DNA of 64,000 nt from CAVXFL01 sp963761015 (lineage in GTDB: Bacteria > Pseudomonadota > Alphaproteobacteria > Acetobacterales > Acetobacteraceae), in NCBI GenBank assembly GCA_963761015.1, contig CAVXFL010000020.1, positions 558,001 through 622,000 on the forward strand, read 5' to 3'. Numbering within the stretch: the first letter of the stretch is position 1; every line of letters starts with the position of its first letter. Under the pieces are notes generated by a model that worked only from the letters and a program-made list of their open reading frames with translations, was not told the DNA's origin and made no database searches. A program made the position numbers and the translations under genes. Below, piece after piece: positions 46,477-56,315 of this stretch.

Positions 46477-47576
46477 CGCCGCGCGTCCGTGGCGACGCCC
46501 GCCAGCATATCCGGCGCATCGAGCGGCCAGCGCGGGCGCGGCGCGAAGTTTAGGCCGTCGGTCAGCCCGAGGCGCAGCCGCTCCTGCCCGGCCCAGGCGA
46601 CCATCACCGCATTGTCGGTGCACAGCCGGACCGGCGGGGCGGCGAGGGTGAAGCCGCTATCGGCGGCGCGCGCCGCGAGCGCCGCGCGCACGGCGACATT
46701 GGCCGCCACGCCCCCGGCGACGACGAGCAGATCGGCTTGCGGATGCTCCGCCCGAAACCGCGCCATGGCGTTACCGGCGCGATCGGCCATCACCTCGGCG
46801 ACGGCGCGCTGAAAGGAGGAGGCGATATCGGCCGCGTCCCGACGCGGCAGCGGGCCGGGTGGGTAGGCTACGACCTGGTGGGCCACCGCCGTTTTCAGCC
46901 CGGAAAAGCTGAAGTCGCAGCCGGGGCGCCCCAGCATGGGCCGGGGCAGCGCGAACCGCAGCGGATCGCCCTCGGCCGCCAGCCGCTCCAGCGCCGGCCC
47001 GCCCGGCCAGGGCAGGCCCAGCAGCTTCGCAACCTTGTCGAACGCCTCGCCGACCGCGTCGTCCACCGTGCCGCCCAGGCGCAGATAACACCCGACGCCC
47101 AGCACGGCCACGCACTGGCAATGTCCGCCGGACACCAGCAGCAACAGATAGGGAAACGGCGCGCCGCCCGGCGCCAGACCGGGCAGGCGCGGCGTGAGCG
47201 CGTGCGCCTCCAGATGATTGACCGCGATGAACGGAATCCCCGCCGATAGCGCGATGCCCTTCGCCACCCCGGACCCGACGATCAGGCCGCCGATCAGCCC
47301 CGGCCCGCTACTGGCGGCCACCGCCCCGAGGTCGGAAAATGCCAATCCGGCCTCGCTCATCACCTGCCGGACCATATCGGGAAGATGCGCGATGTGGGCC
47401 CGCGCGGCGATCTCGGGCACGACCCCGCCATACGCCGCGTGCTCAACCTGCTGGCTGAGCAGCGCTTCGGCCAAAATACGACCATCTCCGTTGACCAGCG
47501 CCGCCGCCGTTTCGTCGCACGAGCTTTCGATGCCTAGCACGGGACCTGCGCGCCACGCACACTCAGCATTGTGCAC
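46473..47576 (-). CDS. tsaD: tRNA N6-adenosine threonylcarbamoyltransferase TsaD
   Basis: A 367-residue essential enzyme of t6A37 tRNA modification. VLGIESSCDETAAALV starts the ASKHA fold, NHLEAH supplies metal ligands, and SGGHCQ, DDAVGEAFDKVAKLLGL and CTDNAVM complete the family pattern. It transfers the threonylcarbamoyl group with TsaB/TsaE. GTG 47576 is the only in-frame start close to the conserved N-terminus. It is divergent from hemC over 43 bases, an arrangement common in alphaproteobacteria. Confidence 0.95.
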   Translation of the reverse strand: MHNAECAWRAGPVLGIESSCDETAAALVNGDGRILAEALLSQQVEHAAYGGVVPEIAARAHIAHLPDMVRQVMSEAGLAFSDLGAVAASSGPGLIGGLIVGSGVAKGIALSAGIPFIAVNHLEAHALTPRLPGLAPGGAPFPYLLLLVSGGHCQCVAVLGVGCYLRLGGTVDDAVGEAFDKVAKLLGLPWPGGPALERLAAEGDPLRFALPRPMLGRPGCDFSFSGLKTAVAHQVVAYPPGPLPRRDAADIASSFQRAVAEVMADRAGNAMARFRAEHPQADLLVVAGGVAANVAVRAALAARAADSGFTLAAPPVRLCTDNAVMVAWAGQERLRLGLTDGLNFAPRPRWPLDAPDMLAGVATDARR

Positions 47577-47619
47577 TGTACGTATTTCCTTTGCTTGCCC
47601 GCGGATTTAGGACACCTCC

Positions 47620-48643
47620 ATGCATATTGCGTCCCCCATGCAAGCCAACCGAGCGCCCATCAAGGTGAGGCCGCACGAGCGGTCGCTGCCGCTTCGGGTT
47701 GGTACGCGCGGATCGCCGCTGGCGCTGGTCCAGACGCGGATGTTCCTCGGCCAACTCCGCCAGTTCTGCCCGGTGCTGCGGGCGATGAACGTGTTCGAAG
47801 AACATGCGATCACCACGACCGGCGATAAGGTGCAGGACCGCCGCCTTGCCGAGATCGGCGGCAAGGGCCTGTTCGCCAAGGAAATCCACGAGGCCTTGCA
47901 CGACGGCCGCATCGATTTCGCGGTGCATAGCCTGAAGGATCTCGAAACCGAGCTGCCCCCGGGCATTGTTCTCGCCTGCACGCTGAAGCGCGAGGACGCG
48001 CGCGACGCGCTGATCCTCGGCCCCGCTTGCGGTCGCCCCGACCCGGCCGACCCGTTCCACGCGCTGCCGGCCGGCGCGGTGATCGGCACCGCTTCAGTGC
48101 GCCGCCAGGCGCAGCTTCTGCACACGCGGCCCGACCTGAAGGTCACGACCTTGCGCGGCAACGTGGAAACCCGGCTGGCCAAGCTGGCCCGCGGCGATGC
48201 CGCCGCGAGTTTGCTGGCCTTCGCGGGCCTGAGGCGGCTCGGGCTCGAATCCCGCGCCGCGATCGTGCTCGACCCGGACAGGGTGGTTCCCGCCGCCGGC
48301 CAGGGCATCGTGGGCGTGACGGTCCGCGCCGACGATATCGAGTTGCTGGAGTTGCTGGAGGCCATCGAGGATCCCCAGGCCAAGGCTGTCGCCACGGCCG
48401 AGCGTGCGCTGCTGGCCCGCCTGGACGGCTCCTGCCGCACGCCGATCGGCGGCCACGCGCGCCTGTTGCCGGCTCGGGCGGGCGAGACGCGGCAGGTTCA
48501 GCTCACCGGACTGGTGGCCCGCGCCGACGGCTCCTTCCTGCTGAAGCGGACCGTGCGCGGCGCGGTCGCCGACGCGGCCCGAGTTCGGCACGGAACTCGG
48601 CGCGAGCCTGCGGGCGGACAGTCCCAGCGATATTTTTGACTGA
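47620..48643 (+). CDS. hemC: Porphobilinogen deaminase (HemC), frameshifted near the end
   Basis: Hydroxymethylbilane synthase. The N-terminal RVGTRGSPLALVQT, GGKGLFAKEI, VHSLKDLE, GTASVRRQAQLL and the dipyrromethane Cys272 in DGSCRTPIGGHA are intact. After GAVADAA the frame changes; deleting one C of CCC at 48578-48580 gives FGTELGASLRADSPSDIFD, ending at 48643, for about 340 residues. It polymerises four porphobilinogens in haem synthesis. The start codon could be one of the later ATG codons; family members usually begin close to LPLRVGTRGS. Confidence 0.93.
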
Positions 48644-49376
48644 TACCGATCCGCCCGACACCCAACCGCCACCTGCCGCGCGTGGCGTCCTGATCACACG
48701 CCCCGAGCCCGGCGCCGGCGAGACCGCCGCGCGGCTGGCGGCGCGCGGCTTTGTCGCGATCGTCGCGCCGGTGCTGACGATCCGGCCGCTCGCCACCGAT
48801 CTGCCGGCCCCCGGCGATCTCCAGGCGGTGCTGGTCGCCAGCGGCCGCGCGGTCGATGTCCTGCCGGCCTCGCATCGGGGAATTCCACTGCTCGCCGTCG
48901 GGGATGCCACCGCCGAGCGGGCGCGCCGGGCCGGGCATGCACGGGTGCATAGCGCCGCCGGCGACGCCTCGGCGCTGGCCGATCTGGCCGCCTGTCTGTG
49001 CGACCGCGACGGCAAACAACTTCTGGTCGCCGCCGGACGCGGGCAGGGCCTCGCGCTCTGCGCCGAGTTGCGCGAGCGCGGCTTCGGGGTGGAACGGCGC
49101 GCGGTGTACGCCGCCGAGCCGGCGCCGAGCCTGCCTCAGACGGCGCGGCGCGCGCTCGGGGAGCGCGGGGTTTCCGCGGCGCTGTTCTTTTCGACCGACA
49201 CCGCGCGGACGTTTGCCCGGCTGGTCCGCGATGCCCATCTGAACGACATTCTCGGGGAGGTCGACGCGCTTGCCATCAGCGCAAAGGTGGCCGACGCGCT
49301 CGCCCCCTTGTCGTGGCGACGTGTCCGTGCGGCATTAAGCCCCAACCAGGACGAAGTATTGGCCCTTCTCGCATGA
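48636..49376 (+). CDS. hemD: Uroporphyrinogen-III synthase (HemD)
   Basis: A 246-residue two-lobed HemD. VLITRPEPGAGETAARL is the N-terminal strand and helix, and the second lobe has FFSTDTARTFARLV and AISAKVADAL. It closes hydroxymethylbilane to uroporphyrinogen III. The best start is TTG 48636, which overlaps the corrected hemC stop; no ATG or GTG lies nearby in frame. The stop overlaps the next gene (ATGA). Confidence 0.85.
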   Translation: MTDTDPPDTQPPPAARGVLITRPEPGAGETAARLAARGFVAIVAPVLTIRPLATDLPAPGDLQAVLVASGRAVDVLPASHRGIPLLAVGDATAERARRAGHARVHSAAGDASALADLAACLCDRDGKQLLVAAGRGQGLALCAELRERGFGVERRAVYAAEPAPSLPQTARRALGERGVSAALFFSTDTARTFARLVRDAHLNDILGEVDALAISAKVADALAPLSWRRVRAALSPNQDEVLALLA

Positions 49377-50683
49377 CGGAATCACTGCCGCCCCCGGACG
49401 AGCCGTCGGAGCCGCCGCACGCCGAACCGGAGCCGCCCGGTTCGGAACGCATCCACGTCGCGGAGCCCCCGCCAGGTAAGAAGCGGCGCGACCCGCTGCC
49501 GATCCTGTTCGGCCTCGGGGTGATCGTGCTGCTCGCGGCGGTGTTCTACCTCTGGCAGCATCCGCTCGGGCAGCATCTGTTCACGGAACGCTCGAAGACC
49601 GCCAATTCGCGCGAGACCGGTCCCGCTCCGGTACAACCCGCCTCGGTGGCGCAATTGGCGGCGCTGCACCAGCAGGTCCAAACCGCGCAGCAACAACTCG
49701 AGGCGCTGCAGCAGCAGGCGCAGGCAGCGGAACACGACGCACAAGCCGCGCGCCAGGAGGTCCAGGCGGTCCGACAGGAAGCGCAGTCGTCCCGACAGGA
49801 GAACGGGGCGTTGCAGCAGCGGCTCGCGGCGCTGGAAAAGCGGCCGATGCCGAAGGAGCCCGATCTCGCGCCGCTGGAAACCCGCATCGCCGCGCTCGAG
49901 AAGCAGGCCGGGCAGCCGCCCAAGCCGACGCCGTTGCCGCCGGAAATCGCCAATCTGGGACAGCGATTCGATACGCTGGCCGGCCGGCTGGATCAGTTGG
50001 CGAGCCGACAGGAGCACCTGTCCACCCAGCAGCAGCAACTCGCGACCGAGCAGCAGCATCTGACCGGTCAAGTACAAACAACTCATGCCGCCATGGCCAA
50101 GCGGCTCGACGTGGCCGAGACGAGGATCGGCACCGTCGAGCAGGAGGCGCGGTCGCTGTCGGGCCTGGCCGATCGGGCCGGGCGGGTGGCGCGCATCCAG
50201 GCGGCGGAAGCGGCGCTCGACGCCGGCCTGCCGATCGGCGAGTTGCCCGGCGCGCCGCCGGCACTCGCCCGCTACGCGACCGCGGCGCCACCGACCGTGG
50301 CGTCGCTGCGCCTCGCGTTCCCCGCCGCCGCGCAGGCCGCATCGGCGGCAGCCGAACCGCAATCCGGACAGGCCGGCTTCTGGGGATCCGTGAAGGGCCG
50401 GTTCGAGTCGCTAGTTACGGTCCGACGGGGCAACCAGGTCATCGTCGGCAATCCGGTCAACTCCACCATCGCGCGCGCCGCGCAGGCGCTGGATGCCGGC
50501 GATCTCGCCGGCGCGGTCGGCGCGGTCTCCGAACTGAAAGGGCCCCCGGCGCAGGCCTTCGCCGCCTGGCGTGCCCGCGCTGCGGCCTTGCTCGATGCCC
50601 GCAAGGCCCTGGCCGCACTCGCCGCGCAATCGGCGCTGCCGCCGGCCACGCCAGCCGAACCGCCGGCGCGCACCCGCACCTGA
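49373..50683 (+). CDS. Mitofilin-like membrane protein (COG4223)
   Basis: A 436-residue protein. A Pro/Glu-rich cytosolic N-terminus is followed by one membrane span (ILFGLGVIVLLAAVFYLW, about residues 43-60), a long Gln/Ala-rich coiled coil (about 90-260) and a C-terminal helical domain. This is the plan of the alphaproteobacterial relatives of mitochondrial Mic60/mitofilin, which lie between hemD and hemY and shape intracytoplasmic membranes. It overlaps both neighbours by ATGA/TGATG. Confidence 0.85.
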   Translation: MTESLPPPDEPSEPPHAEPEPPGSERIHVAEPPPGKKRRDPLPILFGLGVIVLLAAVFYLWQHPLGQHLFTERSKTANSRETGPAPVQPASVAQLAALHQQVQTAQQQLEALQQQAQAAEHDAQAARQEVQAVRQEAQSSRQENGALQQRLAALEKRPMPKEPDLAPLETRIAALEKQAGQPPKPTPLPPEIANLGQRFDTLAGRLDQLASRQEHLSTQQQQLATEQQHLTGQVQTTHAAMAKRLDVAETRIGTVEQEARSLSGLADRAGRVARIQAAEAALDAGLPIGELPGAPPALARYATAAPPTVASLRLAFPAAAQAASAAAEPQSGQAGFWGSVKGRFESLVTVRRGNQVIVGNPVNSTIARAAQALDAGDLAGAVGAVSELKGPPAQAFAAWRARAAALLDARKALAALAAQSALPPATPAEPPARTRT

Positions 50684-51939
50684 TGCGCCGCATCGTCCTG
50701 ATCCTGATCGTTTCGGCGGTCGTCGTCGCGCTCGCCTGGTGGCTGGCGTCGCTGCACGGCCACGTGACGCTGCAGATCGCCGGGCTGACGATCGAGATGA
50801 CGACCCCGGTTTTCGTGCTCGGCCTGATCGCGCTGGTGCTGGCGAGCTGGGGCTTGCTCGGCGGACTCCGCTTCCTGTTCACGCTGCCGCGCCGGATGCG
50901 CCGCTGGCGCGCCGACCGCATGCGCCGGCTGGGCGATGGCGCGGTCAGCCGGGCGCTCGTCGCGCTCGCCGCCGGGGACGCCGCCGGGGCGCGGCGGGAA
51001 AGCGCGCGGGCGCGGCGCTACCTTGGCGACACGCCGCAAACGCTGCTGCTGGCGGCCCAGGCGGAACGGCTTTCGGGGCAAGAGAGCGAGGCGGAAAACC
51101 TGTTCCGGGCCCTGGCGGCACGGGAGGATGCCCCGCTGCTCGGCTATCGCGGGCTATTGCAGCAGGCGGTCGCGCGGCAGGACTGGGCGGAAGCCGCCGC
51201 GCTCGCCCGCCGCGCCGAGGACGCCTATCCCGGCGCGGCTTGGCTGCGGGAGGAGCGCGCCCGCATGGCGATCCGCACCGGCGCCTGGAAGGAGGCGCTG
51301 CTGTTGGCCGGCCCCGGCGCGCCGCGCGCCACCTACGCCACCGCCGCCGCGCAAGCGGAAACCGATCCCGACAAATCGCTGCGCCTCGCCCGCCAAGCCT
51401 GGAAGGAGGACCCGACCCTCACCCCGGCCGCGCTCGTCTACGCCGACCGGCTGCGCGCATCTGGGCGCGAGGCGCGCGCCCAAGCGGTGCTGCGCGACGC
51501 TTGGGAAGCGGCACCCCACCCGGATCTGGCCACCGCAGCGCTGGCCGGCATAACCGATCCCATGCAGCGGCTGAAAGCCGCCGAGAAGCTGGTCGTCCAC
51601 AATCCCGATCACCCGGAGACGCATCTTCTGCTCGCCCGCTGCTTTCTGGCCGCCGGTTTGACCGGCGAGGCGCGCCGACACGCCGAAACCGTGCGCGAGC
51701 GGCTCAACGAGCGGCGCGTCTGGATGCTGATGGCGGATCTGGAGGAGCAGGAGCACGGCCAGACCGAGGCGATGCGGGACACGCTGCGCCGCGCGGCAAT
51801 GGCCGACCCCGACCCGACCTGGCGCTGCGGCGGCTGCGGGACGCATTTGCCCTCTTGGCATCCGGTTTGCCCGAATTGCGGCACACCGGGCCGCGTCACC
51901 TGGGAGGGCGCGGCCAAGATACCGCTGCCGACAGAATAG
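50683..51939 (+). CDS. hemY: HemY-like TPR membrane protein
   Basis: A 418-residue protein with two N-terminal membrane spans (about residues 4-24 and 41-61) and a TPR-like helical body. The motif GLLGGLRFLFTLPRRMRRWR follows the spans, as in HemY_N proteins. A C-terminal zinc ribbon has two Cys pairs, CGGC and CPNC. It is linked to haem genes in many proteobacteria, though its job is unclear. ATG 50683 overlaps the previous stop (TGATG). Confidence 0.88.
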   Translation: MRRIVLILIVSAVVVALAWWLASLHGHVTLQIAGLTIEMTTPVFVLGLIALVLASWGLLGGLRFLFTLPRRMRRWRADRMRRLGDGAVSRALVALAAGDAAGARRESARARRYLGDTPQTLLLAAQAERLSGQESEAENLFRALAAREDAPLLGYRGLLQQAVARQDWAEAAALARRAEDAYPGAAWLREERARMAIRTGAWKEALLLAGPGAPRATYATAAAQAETDPDKSLRLARQAWKEDPTLTPAALVYADRLRASGREARAQAVLRDAWEAAPHPDLATAALAGITDPMQRLKAAEKLVVHNPDHPETHLLLARCFLAAGLTGEARRHAETVRERLNERRVWMLMADLEEQEHGQTEAMRDTLRRAAMADPDPTWRCGGCGTHLPSWHPVCPNCGTPGRVTWEGAAKIPLPTE

Positions 51940-52028
51940 CGATCCCTGGAATTCGCGCGCGCGCCGTCACCAGTTTAGCGTTCGGGAAGCGGGACCTCGC
52001 GCCCCGCGAGCATGCCGAAGTGATGTGA

Positions 52029-52502
52029 ATGGCCATCGTTGCGCTCGCCAATTTGGCCTTTGCGGTTTTGGCGACACTCGCGCCCATCGCGCATGTGCTC
52101 GAGTTGCCGAACAAGTTGGCGCTCGATGGTGCGTTATGGCTGGCCGTTCAGCAGCACCTCTATCGCGGGTGGGGTCCTTTTCTTGGTGCGCCGGCCGAAA
52201 TTGGCGCGTTCGCCACTTCCTTGGTTCTTCTGATCTTGCGGCGCCGGACGAGCGGGGCTTGGCGGCCGACGCTCGTCGCTGTCGCAGCGTACGCGGCCAT
52301 GCTGGCGACGTTCTTCATGCTAAACAAACCGGTCAACGCGGCACTGAATGGATGGACCGCCGCGAGTCTTCCGGCCGGCTGGCGAAGTTATCGCCTGCAA
52401 TGGGAAAGTGGTCACGCGCTTGCCGCGACTTTGTCGATCATCGGATTGATCGCCGCCGTTCGTGGCTACTTGGCCGACTGGCGCATTCGCCGAACGACCT
52501 GA
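52029..52502 (+). CDS. DUF1772-like integral membrane protein
   Basis: A 157-residue membrane protein with four hydrophobic segments (about residues 5-20, 58-72, 80-97 and 128-147). The HVLELPNKL start, WxxVQQHLYRGWGP and LNKPVNAALNGW pattern fit DUF1772/anthrone-oxygenase-like proteins. Function unknown. No good ribosome site is seen upstream of ATG 52029. It converges with the aldo/keto reductase gene. Confidence 0.7.
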   Translation: MAIVALANLAFAVLATLAPIAHVLELPNKLALDGALWLAVQQHLYRGWGPFLGAPAEIGAFATSLVLLILRRRTSGAWRPTLVAVAAYAAMLATFFMLNKPVNAALNGWTAASLPAGWRSYRLQWESGHALAATLSIIGLIAAVRGYLADWRIRRTT

Positions 52503-52503
52503 T

Positions 52504-53339
<836 letters not shown>

Positions 53340-53343
<4 letters not shown>

Positions 53344-54353
53344 GATGCAATCTCCTCGGCGCGGCGCAGCAGGCGCAGGAAGTTGCCGCCCCAAAGTGCC
53401 GCGATCTCCGCGCGGCCGTAACCCCGCCGCAACAGCTCCGCCGTGAGATTGGGGGTTTCGGAGGCGTCCTTCCAGCCGGTGATTCCACCGCCGCCGTCAA
53501 AATCCGAGGAGATGCCGACATGTGCCACGCCGATCCGGCGCACGGCATAATCCACATGGTCGGCGAAGTCGGACACACTCACGGTCTCCAACTTACCCTT
53601 CAGGCGCAAAAACGCCGGCATCGCGGTGATCTGGATCAGCCCACCGGTCGCGCGCAGCAGGTCGAGCTGCTCGTCATCCAGATTGCGCGCGTGGTCGCAC
53701 AGAGCGCGCACGCAGGAATGCGTGGCGACCACCGGCGTGCGCGACACCTCGGCCGCCTGCATCATCGCCTTGCGCGAGGTGTGCGACACATCCACCAGGA
53801 TGCCGAGCCGGTTCATCTCGCCGATGGCAACGCGCCCGAGTGGGCTGAGCCCGCCATGCTCTTCCGGTGCGTCCCCGAGTTCCTTGCGCGGGTTGGCGGA
53901 ATCGGCGAGGTCGTTGTGGCCGTTATGCGTGAGCGTGACGTAGCGCGCGCCGAGGTCGCGGAAGCGGCGCAGCTCGCCGGGATCGCCGCCCATCGCGTGT
54001 CCGTTCTCGACCACCGGAACGATCGCGATCGCCCCGGCGGCCCGGGCCGACTCGATCTCCGCCGCCGTGCTCACGACGCGCGCGGCGAGCCCATGTTGGG
54101 TTCGCGACATGCCGCGAATAGCTTCCAGCATGGCGACGGCGCGGCCGACCGCCTCGGCGTAGCCTTCCGGCGTGCGCGGCCCCTGCGGCACGAAGGCGGC
54201 AAAGCATCCGGCCCACAATCCGCCGCGGCGCATCTTCGGCATGTCGACACGGCGGTCGCCGTCCTCGAAGGCGTCAGGGCCGGTCGGCCAGGGAATGTCG
54301 ATGTGGCTGTCGAGCGTGAACAGCTCGCGATGCAGGGCGGCGGGATCGTTCAT
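53340..54353 (-). CDS. Peptidase family M19 (membrane dipeptidase-like)
   Basis: A 337-residue amidohydrolase-fold protein related to renal dipeptidase. The zinc site begins with DSHIDIP (HxD), the bridging Glu lies in VVENGHAM, and DVSHTSRKAM and VATHSCVRAL supply His residues. GISSDFDGGGG is the conserved C-terminal motif. It has no signal peptide or GPI signal, so it is probably cytosolic. It cleaves dipeptides, including D-residue types, in characterised relatives. It is coupled to the aldo/keto reductase downstream. Confidence 0.9.
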
Positions 54354-54446
54354 GGCTCGCACGCTTCCGCCGCGCGGGCGGCGGCGTCAAGCGCGCCGAG
54401 GTTCCCCAGCGGCACATCCTACCGGCGAGGCCGAGCAGCCCTCGCG

Positions 54447-54869
54447 TCAAAGCAGTCCAAGCGACCGCAGCTCCTCGCGCATTCCCGGGGGCAGCGTGGT
54501 TTCGCCCTTGGCTGGGGGAGTGGCGCGGAGATCCGAGGGCGCCTGCTCCGCCGTGAGATAGCGCCAGCCCTGGAACGGCTTGGTCGCGCGGCCGATCAGC
54601 GGAACCAACTCGGGGTCGAGCACCAGCGCGGCGCAGGCCGAGCCGTCCTCCAAGCGGTCGCGCTCGATCGCCACCACGCGCTGGCGCACGATCATCGCCC
54701 CGCCGACCACCCAATAAATCGAGCCGCCCGCCACGATCTCGTCGGCCCGGCGCGGAAAATTGCGGGTGCGATGGCGAAGCGGCGGGTCGGCTTTGGCGCG
54801 CCGCGACTGCACGCTCCGCAGATGCCCGATATCCTCGATCCCCACCGCGAGCTTGGTCAGGTGCAACAT
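54447..54869 (-). CDS. DUF1489 family protein
   Basis: A 140-residue protein. The start MLHLTKLAVGIEDIGHL, the central RHRTRNFPRRADEIVAGGSIYWVV and KPFQGWRYL are strongly conserved in the alphaproteobacterial DUF1489 family. The family is cytosolic and its function is unknown. It is divergent from the KamA-like gene over a 227-base gap. Confidence 0.92.
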   Translation of the reverse strand: MLHLTKLAVGIEDIGHLRSVQSRRAKADPPLRHRTRNFPRRADEIVAGGSIYWVVGGAMIVRQRVVAIERDRLEDGSACAALVLDPELVPLIGRATKPFQGWRYLTAEQAPSDLRATPPAKGETTLPPGMREELRSLGLL

Positions 54870-55096
54870 GCCACCAACATTCTCGCCTGGCCGCCGGTGA
54901 CCGCAAGGGCGATTCCCGTCGCCGTTCGGGGCACCGGGCCGCCGCCTCGGCACCGGCCCTCGTTGTTCGCGTGTAACGTGACCAGCCATGCCGGAAAAGG
55001 AGTGGAATTCCGCCGCGGCTCAAGGCTTAACTGCGCCGCTCGCCCCGGGGCCGCCGATTCGCGGCGCGCTTGCGGCCGCGATGAGGACGACCACGC

Positions 55097-56308
55097 ATGG
55101 GCCACGAGCGGACCACGATCACCGCTGCCTTCCCCACCGCGCTCAAGGATCGCGAGCGCACCGCCCCCTTCCCCCTCTCCGAACGCTCCCGAGCCTTCCG
55201 GCGCCGCTTCTTCCCGGAAGTCGGCACAACGGAATGGAACGATTGGCGCTGGCAGCTCAGGAACCGGATTCGCGACCTGGGCCGGCTCGCCGCCGTGTTT
55301 CATTTGAGCGCGGACGAACATGCGGCGGTTGCCGCGCGCGGCGGTTCGCTGCCGATCGGTATCACGCCTTATTATGCCAGCTTGATGAGCGAGACCGACC
55401 CGAACGAACCGTTGCGCCGCACGCATATTCCGGTCGGCGCCGAGCATGTCCGGATGCCCGGCGAGTCGGACGATCCGCTCGGCGAGGACGCCGATTCCGC
55501 CGTTCCCGGGCTGGTGCATCGCTACCCTGACCGTGTGCTGTTCCTCACCAGCGGGTTTTGCGCCACTTATTGTCGTTACTGCACGCGCAGCCGCATGGTC
55601 GGCGGCGGTGGCGAAGTCACGTTCAGCCTCGCGCAGTGGCAGCGCGCCATCGACTACATCGCGGCGCGGCCGAAAATCCGCGACGTACTGCTGTCCGGCG
55701 GCGATCCGCTCACCATCGCCACCGACAAGCTGGAATGGCTGCTCAGCCGGTTGCGCGCCATCCCGCATGTCGAATTCCTGCGCATCGGCACGAAAGTGCC
55801 GGTGGTGCTGCCGCAGCGGGTGACACGCGATTTGGTCCGCGCGCTGCGCCGCTATCATCCGCTGTGGATGAGCCTTCACTTCACGCATCCCACCGAACTC
55901 ACGCCGGAAGTGACCGAAAGCACCAGCCGGCTGGCCGATGCCGGCATTCCGCTCGGCAGCCAGACCGTGCTGCTCGCCGGCATCAACGACAGCCTGGACG
56001 TGATCCGCACGCTCAACCACGGCCTGCTCCGGCTGCGGGTGCGGCCGTACTATCTTTACCAATGCGATCCGATCAGCGGCTCGGCACATTTCCGCACGCC
56101 GGTTTCGCGTGGCCTGGACATCATCCGCGGCCTGCGCGGCCACACGACCGGCTACGCGGTGCCGCATTTCGTGGTCGACGCGCCCGGCGGCGGGGGCAAG
56201 ATTCCGTTGCTGCCCGATTACGTTCTCGGACGCGACCGCGACGACCTGCTGCTGACCAACTTCGAGGGCAACGCCTATCGATACCCCGACCCGCCGCCGC
56301 GAGCCTAG
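55097..56308 (+). CDS. Lysine 2,3-aminomutase-like radical SAM enzyme
   Basis: A 403-residue KamA-family protein. The 4Fe-4S/SAM site is CATYCRYC (C155, C159, C162). The PLP lysine is K368 in DAPGGGGK. The two Asp residues that hold the lysine side-chain amine in clostridial LAM (D293, D330) match D324 in QCDP and D361 in VVDAP, with the same 37-residue spacing and the same seven-residue step to the PLP Lys. L-lysine to L-beta-lysine is therefore the likely reaction. It is the first gene of a compact operon with two ATP-grasp ligases and a GNAT. It is longer than EpmB and is probably not the EF-P modifying enzyme. Confidence 0.85.
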   Translation: MGHERTTITAAFPTALKDRERTAPFPLSERSRAFRRRFFPEVGTTEWNDWRWQLRNRIRDLGRLAAVFHLSADEHAAVAARGGSLPIGITPYYASLMSETDPNEPLRRTHIPVGAEHVRMPGESDDPLGEDADSAVPGLVHRYPDRVLFLTSGFCATYCRYCTRSRMVGGGGEVTFSLAQWQRAIDYIAARPKIRDVLLSGGDPLTIATDKLEWLLSRLRAIPHVEFLRIGTKVPVVLPQRVTRDLVRALRRYHPLWMSLHFTHPTELTPEVTESTSRLADAGIPLGSQTVLLAGINDSLDVIRTLNHGLLRLRVRPYYLYQCDPISGSAHFRTPVSRGLDIIRGLRGHTTGYAVPHFVVDAPGGGGKIPLLPDYVLGRDRDDLLLTNFEGNAYRYPDPPPRA

Positions 56309-56315
56309 CCGAGCG

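Noticed and set aside
55097..56308. EF-P beta-lysylation enzyme EpmB
   Set aside because: The protein is longer than EpmB, retains the lysine-binding Asp pair of lysine 2,3-aminomutase, and neither epmA nor efp is nearby.
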